DNA from: Stomorhina lunata
Taxonomy: Eukaryota; Arthropoda; Insecta; Diptera; Rhiniidae
Length of the DNA: 64,000 nucleotides
Assembly (NCBI GenBank): GCA_933228675.1
Contig: OW121743.1
Location: forward strand, 91,542,998 to 91,606,997
Direction of reading: 5' to 3'
Of this stretch, positions 34,685-48,765 are shown piece after piece (the stretch's first letter is position 1; each line of letters opens with the position of its first letter). The notes beneath the pieces are model-generated. The model was not told where the DNA came from. It did not search any database and saw only the letters and a list, made by a program, of their open reading frames with translations. Made by a program: the position numbers and the translations under genes.

Positions 34685-35990
34685 GAAAAAAATTTCTTTA
34701 AAATTTTTACAATTTTACTAATTTTTTAACGAAAATTTTTCTATCGAAAAAATTTTCACCAAAAATTTTTCTATAGAAAAAATTTTTAACAAAAATTTTC
34801 TATAGAAAAATTTTCATTGAAGAACTTTTTTCTATAGAAAAATGTTCAATAAAGAAATTTTTCTATAGAAAAATTAACATTAAAGAAATTTTTTCTTTAA
34901 AAAAATTACTATTAAAGAATTTTTTTTATAGAAAAATTATCATTAAAGAAATTTCTTCTAAAGAACAATTTTCATTAAAGCTATTTTTTCTATAGAAAAA
35001 ATTTCGTTAAAATTTTTTTTTATAGAAAAAATTTCGTTAAAAAATTTTTTCTATAGAAAAATTTTGGTTAAAAAATTTTTTCTATAGAAAAAATTTCATT
35101 AAAAATTTTTTCTATAGAAAAAATTTCGTTAAAAAATTTTTGAACGAAAAAATTTTCGTTAAAAAATTTTTCTTTAGAAAAATTTTGGTTAAAAAATTTT
35201 TTCTATAGAAAAAATTTCGTTAAAAAAATTCTTCTATAGAAAAAATTTCGTTAAAAAATTTTTTCTATAGAAAAAATTTCGTTAAAAAATTTTTTCTATA
35301 GAAAAAATTTCGTTAAAAAATTTTTTCTATAGAAAAAATTTCGTTAAAAAATTTTTTCTATAGAAAAAATTTCGTTAAAAAATTTATTTTAATAGAAAAA
35401 ATTTCGTTAAAAAATTTTTTCTATACAAAAAATTTCGTTAAAAAATTTCTTTAATGAAAATTTTTCTATATAAAAAATTTTTGCTACAGAAACAAATTTT
35501 TTCGATCACAAAAATTTTCGTTAAAAAATTTTTCCTACAGAAAAATTTTCTTTAAAGAAATTTTTTCTATAGAAAATTTTTCATAAAAAAATTTTTTAGA
35601 TAGAAAAAATTTCATACAAAATTTTCATAAAAAAATTTTTCGATGGAAAAATTTTTCTATAGGAAAATTTTCATAAAAATATGTCTTTGGAAACATTTTC
35701 ATTAAGAAATTTTTTCTTTGGAAAAATTTTCATTTAAAATTTTTTTTTATAAAAAAATTTTCATTAAAAAATTTTTTCTATAGAAAAATTTCGTTAAAAA
35801 ATTTATCTATAGAAAAATTTTCATTAAAAAGTTTTTTACAGAAAAATTTATATTAGAAACCCTTTTTTATAGAAACGTTTTCATTAAAAATTTGTTTCTA
35901 TAGAAAAATTTTTACTATACAATTTTTTTTCCACAGAAAAATTTTTAAATATAACATTTTTTCTATAGACAAATTTTTTTTAAAACATTT
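34685..35990. repeat. 31 bp CTATAG minisatellite with GTTAAAAAA spacer
   Basis: The best copies (35010-35420) repeat GTTAAAAAA, T6, CTATAG, A6 and TTTC almost without change. Both edges are degenerate, with CATTAAAG or CATAAA spacers. Confidence 0.93.
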
Positions 35991-37610
35991 CCTTCCCCAA
36001 ATGGGTTAAATCAATCTTAGTCATGTAAAATTGAAAAGTGAAACTGTTTTAATGATGGCTCCTAAATAAAGTCAATAAATTACAGAACATCAACTTAAAT
36101 GTTACACACTTACGACGTATGTACGTATCATGGTAATAACGTTTATGAGGATTACGAGTACATTTGGCCCGCATGCAACCTAGCAGTCAAACGCACATTT
36201 GAACAACACGCCCATTCTTCAGTCATAGCTGGAATTGGAATGAATAAAAGAAGGAAGGTGCTGGTGGAGCTCTAGAGAATTCTGTTATTGACTTGCACGA
36301 TTGCACTTTGCCTTAAAGCAGCTGTATTGTGTCATTAGACTTTAGTGGGAATCAGTCTGCGCCAAAGGATAATAAAATAATGATGACTTCAAGTGCCAGC
36401 ATGTACGCATGCGCATAGTACGTCAGACATGTGCGCAGGCCTCCATTTAATGTTAATATATCTCCACTTGAAATGTGTAAAATGGTATATTAAAAAAATT
36501 TGTTTACATTTGTTTTTCACTTTTAGTTAGAAAAAAGAAGGAATTGTGGTTTCCTATGGAGTCTAAATACCATCAGATTTTTTGCGGGAAATTTTGAATG
36601 AGACAAAAGTAATTTGATTTTTTTTATAGGTAAGTACTAGAAAAATATTTGCCAATTCCCTTAAGTAAAATTAGAAATTTAACTATTAACCAAATAATCG
36701 TAAAATGTAAACAAAACTCCAAAAATTTAAATTTTGTCATTAAAATTCTGTCAAAGAAATTACACACCTGGTAAAGAGCAGACGTCAAGGCACAACAAAT
36801 CTCTAACATTTGGTGACATTTGCAACCGCATATTTACCCAAAATATGAAGAAGTATATGAAGTAGAGGAAGAAAATAGCAACAGATGTTTCGTTATAGTC
36901 TAAAGAAAAGTGATCAGTATTTTTGGCCACACTTCTGATTTCATATTTTGTATGAACGTAGTAAATTTTTGTTGTTGCCGAACCTTCATACCTCGACAAA
37001 CAAACAAACGCATCCTGTGGTTACAACAGTTCAATTTTGTCTCCTTTAGTTTTCTGTAGTATTTGCAAAACACACTCTTCGGGTGGTTTCATTGTTTTAA
37101 AACGAAACATCGATTTTGTAAAAACAATTCAATTCATTCCTTTAAAATTTCATTGTTATTTTCTTACCATTTCATTCGTTTTCTATTATTTTGATATTTC
37201 TATTTCTGATTTTTTTTTAATTATAAATGACCCGTGTCCAGTGTTTATTGTTTTAGTTTTATATTTCAAATAATTTTCTTTTGTTTTATGTCTAAAATAT
37301 CCTTTGAATTGCATTCTAATGAGTCTTGTATAGCCTTTGTATGTAGTGTTTGAGCTGTAGGGTGCTCAGAGGGTGTTCAATGCTTAATTGTTGTCTTAAA
37401 CGCTGAAACACTATTTCTATCTGCGTTTCTTGTTTAGTTTATTGTTAAGGAGTGATTTTATACTTTTTGGCCTTGTAAACGCTGGACAATGCAGTTCTTT
37501 AATTTGCAAACAAATTTGAAATTTCATGGTATTAAAGTTAATAAATCATATCGTAGATACAGAAACAAAATTCGTCTCTTAGTAAGATTTTGAAAATAGT
37601 AAAATATTAT
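35991..37610. other. Non-repetitive DNA without a recognisable gene
   Basis: Composition is slightly less AT-rich around 36100-36430. Open frames of 61-79 codons at 36624-37273 are unrecognised. No splice-linked coding structure is apparent. Confidence 0.55.
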
Positions 37611-40600
37611 AATTTTCTATAGCAAAACTAATTTTTCTATAGAAAAACTTAATTTTTCTATAGAAAAACTTAATTTTTCTATAGAAAAACTTAATTTTTC
37701 TATAGAAAAACTTAATTTTTCTATAGAAAAACTTAATTTTTCTATAGAAAAACTTAATTTTTCTATAGAAAAACTTAATTTTTCTATAGAAAAACTTAAT
37801 TTTTCTATAGAAAAACTTAATTTTTCTATAGAAAAACTTAATTTTTCTATAGAAAAACTTAATTTTTCTATAGAAAAACTTAATTTTTCTATAGAAAAAA
37901 TTAATTTTTCTATAGAAAAACTTAATTTTTCTATAGAAAAACTTAATTTTTCTATAGAAAAACTTAATTTTTCTATAGAAAAACTTAATTTTTCTATAGA
38001 AAAACTTAATTTTTCTATAGAAAAACTTAATTTTTCTATAGAAAAACTTAATTTTTCTATAGAAAAACTTAATTTTTCTATAGAAAACTTAATTTTTCTA
38101 TAGAAAAACTTAATTTTTCTATAGAAAAACTTAATTTTTCTATAGAAAAACTTAATTTTTCTATAGAAAAACTTAATTTTTCTATAGAAAAACTTAATTT
38201 TTCTATAGAAAAACTTAATTTTTCTATAGAAAAACTTAATTTTTCTATAGAAAAACTTAATTTTTCTATAGAAAAATTTAATTTTTCTATAGAAAAATTT
38301 AATTTTTCTATAGAAAAACTTAATTTTTCTATAGAAAAACTTAATTTTTCTATAGAAAAACTTAATTTTTCTATAGAAAAACTTAATTTTTCTATAGAAA
38401 AACTTAATTTTTCTATAGAAAAACTTAATTTTTCTATAGAAAAACTTAATTTTTCTATAGAAAAACTTAATTTTTCTTTAGAAAAACTTAATTTTTCTAT
38501 AGAAAAACTTAATTTTTCTATAGAAAAACTTAATTTTTCTATAGAAAAACTTAATTTTTCTATAGAAAAACTTAATTTTTCTATAGAAAAACTTAATTTT
38601 TCTATAGAAAAACTTAATTTTTCTATAGAAAAACTTAATTTTTCTATAGAAAAACTTAATTTTTCTATAGAAAAACTTAATTTTTCTATAGAAAAACTTA
38701 ATTTTTCTATAGAAAAACTTAATTTTTCTATGGAAAAACTTAATTTTTCTATAGAAAAACTTAATTTTTCTATAGAAAAACTTAATTTTTCTATAGAAAA
38801 ACTTAATTTTTCTATAGAAAAACTTAATTTTTCTATAGAAAAACTTAATTTTTCTATAGAAAAACTTAATTTTTCTATAGAAAAACTTAATTTTTCTATA
38901 GAAAAACTTAATTTTTCTATAGAAAAACTTAATTTTTCTATAGAAAAACTTAATTTTTCTATAGAAAAACTTAATTTTTCTATAGAAAAACTTAATTTTT
39001 CTATAGAAAAACTTAATTTTTCTATAGAAAAATTAAGTTTTTCTATAGAAAAATTAATTTTTCTATAGAAAAACTTAATTTTTCTATAGAAAAACTTAAT
39101 TTTTCTATAGAAAAACTTAATTTTTCTATAGAAAAACTTAATTTTTCTATAGAAAAACTTAATTTTTCTATAGAAAAACTTAATTTTTCTATAGAAAAAC
39201 TTAATTTTTCTATAGAAAAACTTAATTTTTCTATAGAAAAACTTAATTTTTCTATAGAAAAACTTAATTTTTCTATAGAAAAACTTAATTTTTCTATAGA
39301 AAAACTTAATTTTTCTATAGAAAAACTTAATTTTTCTATAGAAAAACTTAATTTTTCTATAGAAAAACTTAATTTTTCTATAGAAATACTTAATTTTTCT
39401 ATAGAAAAACTTAATTTTTCTATAGAAAAACTTAATTTTTCTATAGAAAAACTTAATTTTTCTATAGAAAAACTTAATTTTTCTATAGAAAATCTTAATT
39501 TTTCTATAGAAAAACTTAATTTTTCTATAGAAAAACTTAATTTTTCTATAGAAATACTTAATTTTTCTATAGAAAATCTTAATTTTTCTATAGAAAAACT
39601 TAATTTTTCTATAGAAAAACTTAATTTTTCTATAGAAATACTTAATTTTTCTATAGAAAATCTTAATTTTTCTATAGAAAAACTTAATTTTTCTATAGAA
39701 AAACTTAATTTTTCTATAGAAAAACTTAATTTTTCTATAGAAAAACTTAATTTTTCTATAGAAAAACGTAATTTTTCTATAGAAAAACTGATTTTTTCTA
39801 TAGAAAAACTGATTTTTTCTATAGAAAAACTGATTTTTTCTATAGAGAAAATGATTTTTTCTATAGAAAAACTGATTTTTTCTATAGAAAAACTGATTTT
39901 TTCCATAGAAAAACTGATTTTTTCTATAGAAAAACTGATTTTTTCTATAGAAAAACTGATTTTTTCTATAGAAAAACTGATTTTTTCTATAGAAAAACTG
40001 ATTTTTTCTATAGAAAAACTTAATTTTTCTATAGAAAAACTTAATTTTTCTATAGAAAAACTTAATTTTTCTATAGAAAAACTTAATTTTTCTATAGAAA
40101 AACTTAATTTTTCTATAGAAAAACTTAATTTTTCTATAGAAAAACTTAATTTTTCTATAGAAAAACTTAATTTTTCTATAGAAAAACTTAATTTTTCTAT
40201 AGAAAAACTTAATTTTTCTATAGAAAAACTTAATTTTTCTATAGAAAAACTTAATTTTTCTATAGAAAAACTTAATTTTTCTATAGAAAAACTTAATTTT
40301 TCTATAGAAAAACTTAATTTTTCTATAGAAAAACTTAATTTTTCTATAGAAAAACTTAATTTTTCTATAGAAAAACTTAATTTTTCTATAGAAAAACTTA
40401 ATTTTTCTATAGAAAAACTTAATTTTTCTATAGAAAAACTTAATTTTTCTATAGAAAAACTTAATTTTTCTATAGAAAAACTTAATTTTTCTATAGAAAA
40501 ACTTAATTTTTCTATAGAAAAACTTAATTTTTCTATAGAAAAACTTAATTTTTCTATAGAAAAACTTAATTTTTCTATAGAAAAACTTAATTTTTCTATA

Positions 40601-43600
40601 GAAAAACTTAATTTTTCTATAGAAAAACTTAATTTTTCTATAGAAAAACTTAATTTTTCTATAGAAAAACTTAATTTTTCTATAGAAAAACTTAATTTTT
40701 CTATAGAAAAACTTAATTTTTCTATAGAAAAACTTAATTTTTCTATAGAAAAACTTAATTTTTCTATAGAAAAACTTAATTTTTCTATAGAAAAATTAAG
40801 TTTTTCTATAGAAAAATTAATTTTTCTATAGAAAAACTTAATTTTTCTATAGAAAAACTTAATTTTTCTATAGAAAAACTTAATTTTTCTATAGAAAAAC
40901 TTAATTTTTCTATAGAAAAACTTAATTTTTCTATAGAAAAACTTAATTTTTCTATAGAAAAACTTAATTTTTCTATGGAAAAACTTAATTTTTCTATAGA
41001 AAAACTTAATTTTTCTATAGAAAAACTTAATTTTTCTATAGAAAAACTTAATTTTTCTATAGAAAAACTTAATTTTTCTATAGAAAAACTTAATTTTTCT
41101 ATAGAAAAACTTAATTTTTCTATAGAAAAACTTAATTTTTCTATAGAAAAACTTAATTTTTCTATAGAAAAACTTAATTTTTCTATAGAAAAACTTAATT
41201 TTTCTATAGAAAAACTTAATTTTTCTATAGAAATACTTAATTTTTCTATAGAAAATCTTAATTTTTCTATAGAAAAACTTAATTTTTCTATAGAAAAACT
41301 TAATTTTTCTATAGAAAAACTTAATTTTTCTATAGAAAAACTTAATTTTTCTATAGAAAAACGTAATTTTTCTATAGAAAAACTGATTTTTTCTATAGAA
41401 AAACTGATTTTTTCTATAGAGAAAATGATTTTTTCTATAGAGAAAATGATTTTTTCTATAGAAAAACTGATTTTTTCTATAGAAAAACTGATTTTTTCCA
41501 TAGAAAAACTGATTTTTTCTATAGAAAAACTGATTTTTTCTATAGAAAAACTGATTTTTTCTATAGAAAAACTGATTTTTTCTATAGAAAAACTGATTTT
41601 TTCTATAGAAAAACTGATTTTTTCTATAGAAAAACTTAATTTTTCCATAGAAAAACTTAATTTTTCTATAGAAAAACTTAATTTTTCTATAGAAAAACTT
41701 AATTTTTCTATAGAAAAACTTAATTTTTCTATAGAAAAACTTAATTTTTCTATAGAAAAACTTAATTTTTCTATAGAAAAACTTAATTTTTCTATAGAAA
41801 AACTTAATTTTTCTATAGAAAAACTTAATTTTTCTATAGAAAAACTTAATTTTTCTATAGAAAAACTTAATTTTTCTATAGAAAAACTTAATTTTTCTAT
41901 AGAAAAACTTAATTTTTCTATAGAAAAACTTAATTTTTCTATAGAAAAACTTAATTTTTCTATAGAAAAACTTAATTTTTCTATAGAAAAACTTAATTTT
42001 TCTATAGAAAAACTTAATTTTTCTATAGAAAAACTTAATTTTTCTATAGAAAAACTTAATTTTTCTATAGAAAAACTTAATTTTTCTATAGAAAAACTTA
42101 ATTTTTCTATAGAAAAACTTAATTTTTCTATAGAAAAACTTAATTTTTCTATAGAAAAACTTAATTTTTCTATAGAAAAACTTAATTTTTCTATAGAAAA
42201 ACTTAATTTTTCTATAGAAAAACTTAATTTTTCTATAGAAAAACTTAATTTTTCTATAGAAAAACTTAATTTTTCTATAGAAAAACTTAATTTTTCTATA
42301 GAAAAACTTAATTTTTCTATAGAAAAACTTAATTTTTCTATAGAAAAACCTAATTTTTCTATAGAAAAACTTAATTTTTCTATAGAAAAACTTAATTTTT
42401 CTATAGAAAAACTTAATTTTTCTATAGAAAAACTTAATTTTTCTATAGAAAAACTTAATTTTTCTATAGAAAAACTTAATTTTTCTATAGAAAAACTTAA
42501 TTTTTCTATAGAAAAACTTAATTTTTCTATAGAAAAACTTAATTTTTCTATAGAAAAACTTAATTTTTCTATAGAAAAACTTAATTTTTCTATAGAAAAA
42601 TTAATTTTTCTATAGAAAAACTTAATTTTTCTATAGAAAAACTTAATTTTTCTATAGAAAAACTTAATTTTTCTATAGAAAAACTTAATTTTTCTATAGA
42701 AAAACTTAATTTTTCTATAGAAAAACTTAATTTTTCTATAGAAAAACTTAATTTTTCTATAGAAAAACTTAATTTTTCTATAGAAAAACTTAATTTTTCT
42801 ATAGAAAAACTTAATTTTTCTATAGAAAAACTTAATTTTTCTATAGAAAAACTTAATTTTTCTATAGAAAAACTTAATTTTTCTATAGAAAAACTTAATT
42901 TTTCTATAGAAAAACTTAATTTTTCTATAGAAAAACTTAATTTTTCTATAGAAAAACTTAATTTTTCTATAGAAAAACTTAATTTTTCTATAGAAAAACT
43001 TAATTTTTCTATAGAAAAACTTAATTTTTCTATAGAAAAACTTAATTTTTCTATAGAAAAACTTAATTTTTCTATAGAAAAACTTAATTTTTCTATAGAA
43101 AAACTTAATTTTTCTATAGAAATACTTAATTTTTCTATAGAAAAACTTAATTTTTCTATAGAAAAACTTAATTTTTCTATAGAAAAACGTAATTTTTCTA
43201 TAGAAAAACTGATTTTTTCTATAGAAAAACTGATTTTTTCTATAGAAAAACTGATTTTTTCTATAGAAAAACTGATTTTTTCTATAGAAAAACTGATTTT
43301 TTCTATAGAAAAACTGATTTTTTCTATAGAAAAACTGATTTTTTCTATAGAAAAACTGATTTTTTCTATAGAAAAACTGATTTTTTCTATAGAAAAACTG
43401 ATTTTTTCTATAGAAAAACTGATTTTTTCTATAGAAAAACTGATTTTTTCTATAGAAAAACTGATTTTTTCTATAGAAAAACTGATTTTTTCTATAGAAA
43501 AACTGATTTTTTCTATAGAAAAACTGATTTTTTCTATAGAAAAACTGATTTTTTCTATAGAAAAACTGATTTTTTCTATAGAAAAACTGATTTTTTCTAT

Positions 43601-45123
43601 AGAAAAACTGATTTTTTCTATAGAAAAACTGATTTTTTCTATAGAAAAACTGATTTTTTCTATAGAAAAACTGATTTTTTCTATAGAAAAACTGATTTTT
43701 TCTATAGAAAAACTGATTTTTTCTATAGAAAAACTGATTTTTTCTATAGAAAAACTGATTTTTTCTATAGAAAAACTGATTTTTTTCTATAGAAAAACTG
43801 ATTTTTTCTATAGAAAAACTAATTTTTTCTATAGAAAAACTGATTTTTTCTATAGAAAAACTGATTTTTTCTATAGAAAAACTGATTTTTTCTATAGAAA
43901 AACTGATTTTTTCTATAGAAAAACTGATTTTTTCTATAGAAAAACTGATTTTTTCTATAGAAAAACTGATTTTTTCTATAGAAAAACTGATTTTTTCTAT
44001 AGAAAAACTGATTTTTTCTATAGAAAAACTGATTTTTTCTATAGAAAAACTGATTTTTTCTATAGAAAAACTGATTTTTTCTATAGAAAAACTGATTTTT
44101 TCTATAGAAAAACTGATTTTTTCTATAGAAAAACTGATTTTTTCTATAAAAAAACTGATTTTTTCTATAGAAAAACTGATTTTTTCTATAGAAAAACTGA
44201 TTTTTTCTATAGAAAAATTAATTTTTTCTATAGAAAAATTAATTTTTTCTATAGAAAAAATTAATTTTTCTATAGAAAAAATTAATTTTTCTATAGAAAA
44301 ACTTAATTTTTCTATAGAAAAATTAAGTTTTTCTATAGAAAAACTTAATTTTTCTATAGAAAAATTAAGTTTTTCTATAGAAAAACTTAATTTTTCTATA
44401 GAAAAATTAAGTTTTTCTATAGAAAAACTTAATTTTTCTATAGAAAAGCTTAATTTTTCTATAGAAAAACTTAATTTTTCTATAGAAAAACTTAATTTTT
44501 CTATAGAAAAACATAATTTTTCTATAGAAAAACTTAATTCTTCTATAGAAAAACTTAATTTTTCTATAGAAAAACTTAATTTTTCTTTAGAAAAACTTAA
44601 TTTTTCTATAAAAAAACTTAATTTTTCTATAGAAAAACTTAATTTTTCTATAGAAAAACTTAATTTTTCTATAGAAAAACTTAATTTTTCTGTAGAAAAA
44701 CTTAATTTTTCTATAGAAAAACTTAATTTTTCTATAGAAAAACTTAATTTTTCTATAGAAAAACTTAATTTTTCTATAGAAAAACTTAATTTTTCTATAG
44801 AAAAACTTAATTTTTCTATAGAAAAACTGATTCTTTCTATAGAAAAACTTAATTTTTCTATAGAAAAACTGATTTTTTCTATAGAAAAGCTGATTTTTTC
44901 TATAGAAAAACTAATTTTTTCTATAGAAAAACTGATTTTTTCTATAGAAAAACTGATTTTTTCTATAGAAAAACTGATTTTTTTTTATAGAAAAACTGTT
45001 TTTTTATAGAAAAACTGTTTTTTTTTTATAGAAAAACAATTTTTCTATAGAAAAACAGATTTTTTTCTATAGAAAAACAGATTTTTTTCTATAGAAAAAT
45101 TGATTTTTTCTAAAGAAAAACTT
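37611..45123. repeat. 7.5 kb tandem array of a 21 bp palindromic-core minisatellite (~357 copies)
   Basis: The unit is A5, a five-base linker, T5 and CTATAG. TTTTTCTATAGAAAAA is its own reverse complement, so only the linker gives polarity. The main linker is CTTAA; a second type, CTGAT (with T6), fills blocks at about 39785-40015, 41385-41635 and 43200-44215. Block entry is marked each time by a CGTAA unit (39767, 41362, 43188), and rare 20 bp units occur at 39051, 40814 and 42598. This gives a higher-order pattern of about 1.6-1.8 kb. Near 44310-44425 units alternate in orientation. The right edge (44980-45120) is the most diverged. Because 21 is a multiple of three, long NFSIEKL or SFSIEKL frames (up to 546 codons) run on both strands; they are not genes. 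Confidence 0.97.
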
Positions 45124-46285
45124 ATTAAATACTTGATATTTATTTTGTAGACAAAAATATAAAATGCGATAATAAAAGTTCCTAAATCTCATAATTTTTG
45201 TAATTTATTTTCAGATCTAGGTCATTATATTTCTACTTACACATATTATGTCCCATTAAGTGAACGTTCACTTTTTACAACGACACATTTTAACAATTAA
45301 CAATGATAAATAATTTTTGCGTAGGACTAAAGTTGTAATAATAAAATATATTCCCTAGAGAATAAAACTTAATTTCTCACGATAATGTCTTAAAAAAACC
45401 TAAAAAACTTAAACAAAAACTTCCCTTCTAAAATGGGTACCGAGACGAAGAATATAAAAACAAGGACCTAAAAAAAGTAATATATACAATTATTATCTGG
45501 CATATAAATACAAGCAATAAACAATAATATAAATTGGTATCATCTGATAATTTGTAAAATTGTCAAGATCTTCCGCCGCCACATAACTTTTTTTCCTCAG
45601 CTTAAGCTTGGCTTCCCCCTTTTTTGATTGTCCGAATAGCTGCGTTTTGTAAATGTGTTTAAGAGAAAAATTAAAGCAATTGGTTACGCAGCGGTAGGAG
45701 CTTAAACTACAGCAAGTAACAATAAAGCCGCCACCAATTTTTACAATGATCACAACAAATCATGGCTGAATTCTTGAAAGGAGAAACATTTAGTTAAAGA
45801 AACAAATACGAGGACAAAAAATACCCCACCATTCGTGGCTAATTTGTTTTTTGTAGTTTTTAGCTGGTGATCGTATTTGTTTGTTGTTCAGTTAATATCG
45901 ATCGTATAGTGGTAACATATGCAAAAAAAAAAGTAGATTCAAATACCTTTAAGAGTATGTTTTAATGTCGACTTTAACACAGTTGGTAATCAAATCCGCA
46001 AACATGCAAAATACCAAAATGATCCACAGTCGAGAAGTGATCAACAGCAGCAGCAGCAACAACATGATCAGAAGCAACAAAACATGAAAATACAACAAAT
46101 TGGTAGCAGATTTTTAAAAGTTACTTCAAGTGTCACCGCCAACTGTGAAAGATTATTTATAACTACGAATATTTCAAATCATGCATATGTTGTATTTTCT
46201 ATATAAAGGAATATTTGTATTTGTCTGGAAGTCGCAAAAAGTTACAAATTTAAAATATTAGTACCCTATTTTGGGCATTATTTCC
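45124..46285. other. AT-rich DNA without a recognisable gene
   Basis: An 86-codon minus-strand frame at 45493-45753 is unrecognised. A (CAG/CAA)n-type patch lies at 46040-46080. Nothing else was seen. Confidence 0.55.
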
Positions 46286-48765
46286 AATTTTTATAGGAAA
46301 TTTTTGAAAAATTTTCTAAAAAAAATACGAAATTTTTGAAAAATTTCCTATCAAAGAAATAAATTTTTGAAAATTTATCTCTAAAAATAATATATTTTTT
46401 GAAAACTTTCCTATAAAAATAAGAAATAGTAAATTTTTTTAAAATAGTAAATTTTTGAAAAATTTTCTTTTAAAATAGTAAATTTTTGAAAAATTTCCTA
46501 TGAAAATAGTAAATTTTTCAAAAAATTTCCTATAAAAATAGTAAATTTTTGAAAAATTTCCTAAAAAAATAGTACATATTTGAAAAATTTCATATCAAAA
46601 AAAAGTAAATTTTTGAAAAATTTCCTATAAAAATAACACATTTATTTGAAAAATTTTCTATAAAAATAAGAAATTTTTGAAAATTTTCCATAAAAGTAAA
46701 AAATGTTTGACAAATTTGTTTATAAAAATAAGAAATTTTTGAAAAATTTCCTCTAAGAATATGAAAATTTTGAAAAATGTTCTAAAAAAATAAGAAATTT
46801 TTGAAAAAATTCCTATAAAAATAAGAAATTTTTGAAAATTTTTCTATAAAAATAAGAAATTTTTAAAAATAAGAAATTTTTGAAAAATTTCCCATGAAAA
46901 AAATTCTTATTCTTATAGAAAATTTTTTTTAAATTTCTTATTTTTATTAAAAACTTTTAAAAATTTCTTATTTTTATAGAAAATTTTTAAAAAATTTCTT
47001 TGTTTTATAGGAAATTTTTCAAAATTTTCCATTTTTTATTGAATTTTTCAAAAATTTACTTTTTTTTATTACATTTTTCAAAAATTTATTTTTTTTTTAA
47101 TGAATTTTTCAAAAATTTCGTTTTTTTATAGGAAATTTTTCAAAAATTTCTTACTTTTATAGACAATTTTTCAAAAATTTCTTATTTTTAAAGGAAATTT
47201 TTCAAAAATTTCCTTTTTTTTATCGGAAATATTAAAAAAAAAATTATTTGAATTTGAAATTTGTAAACAAATTCTTATGTTTAAAGGAAATTTTTTAAAA
47301 ATTTCTTATTTTTATAGAAAATTTTTCAAAATTTTACTTTTTTTAATGGAAATTTTCAAAAGTTTCCAATTTTTATAGGAAATCTTTCAAAAAATTCCTA
47401 TTTTAATAAGAAATTTTTCAAAATTTTCCAATTTTTATAGGAAATTTTAAAAAAATTTCTTATTTTTTTAATGAATTTTTCAAAAATCTTCTTTTTTATA
47501 GGAAATATTTCAAAAATTTTCTATTTGGATTTAATTTTTTTTTTTTAAATTTCTTATGTTTACAGGAAATTTTTCAAAAATTACTTATTTTTATAGGAAA
47601 TTTTTCAAAAATTTCCATTTTTTATGGAAAATTTTTCAAAAACTTTCTTTTTTATAAGAAATTTTTTAAAAATTTCCTTTTTTTTATATAAATTTCTCCA
47701 AAATGTCTTTTTTTAAGGACATTTTTTAAAATTTCCTTTTTTTATAGTAATTTTTTCAAAAATTTTCTATAAAATTATTTATTTTATAGGAAATTTTTCA
47801 AAAATTTAATTTTGTTATAGGAAATTTTTCAAAAATTTCCTATTGTTAAGAAAATTTTCAAAAATTTCCTATTTTTATGGATGTTTTTAAAAAAATTGCA
47901 TAGGAATCTTTTTAAAAGTTTCCTATTTTTATAGAAATTTTTTAAAAATTTCCTATTTTTAAAGGAAATTTTTTAAATTTTTTATTTTTATAGAAAATTT
48001 TTTTTTAAAAAATAGTATTTTTATAGGAAATTTTTTAAATTTGTTTATAAGAAATTTTTCATAGATTTCCTTTTTCATAGAAAATTTTTCAAAAATGTCC
48101 TTTTTATAGAAAAGTTTTAAAAATGTCTTTTTTTATAGAAAAGTTTTAAAAAATTTCTTTTTTTAGAGGAAATTTTTCAAAAATTTCTTATTTTTATAGG
48201 ATTTTTTTTTTAAATTTCTTATTTTTATAGGAAATTTTCAAAAATTTGCTTTTTTTATAGGAAATTTTTCAAAAATTTTTAATTTTTATAATTAATTTTT
48301 CAAAAAATTTCTTTTTTTTATAGGAATTTTTGTTAAAAATTTCTTATTTTTATAGGAAATTTTTAAAAATTACTTTTCAAAAATTTCTTATTTTTATAGG
48401 AAATTTTTTTTAAAAATTTCTTATTCTTATACGAAATTTTTCAAAAATTTCTTATTTTTATAAGAAATTTTTCAAAATTTTTTTATTTATACAGGAATTT
48501 TTTCAAAAATTTCCTATTTTTATAGTAAATTCTTCTAAAATTTCCTATTTGTATAGTAAACTTTTCTAAAATTTCCTATTTTTATAGGGACTTTTTCAAA
48601 AATTTCGTCTTTTAATTGGGAATTTTTCAAAAATTAATTTTTTTATAAGGCATTTTTCAAAGATTTTCTATTTTTAAAGGAAATTTATATATTTCAAATT
48701 TATAGGAAATTTTTCAAACATTTCTTATTTTTATAGGAAATTTTTAAAAAATTTCTTTTTTTTGA
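46286..48765. repeat. ~31 bp minisatellite, CCTAT/ATAGG type, with a polarity switch at ~46900
   Basis: Left of about 46895 units read TTTCCTATAAAAATAAG and ATTTTTGAAA. To the right they read TTTTTATAGGAAA and TTTTTCAAAAATTTCTTA, the reverse complement. The arms are unequal (about 0.6 and 1.9 kb), giving a long imperfect inverted repeat. Units are heavily diverged. Confidence 0.92.

Noticed and set aside
37611..45123. Long open frames (112 to 546 codons) on both strands encoding FSIEKL repeats
   Set aside because: They arise because the 21 bp unit is a multiple of three and lacks a stop in these frames. Both strands are open over the same DNA, starts come from single-base variants (CTATGG), and there is no promoter, splice or domain evidence.
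37611..45123. CRISPR-like array
   Set aside because: There are regular units but no unique spacers, and the setting is eukaryotic; it is a simple minisatellite.
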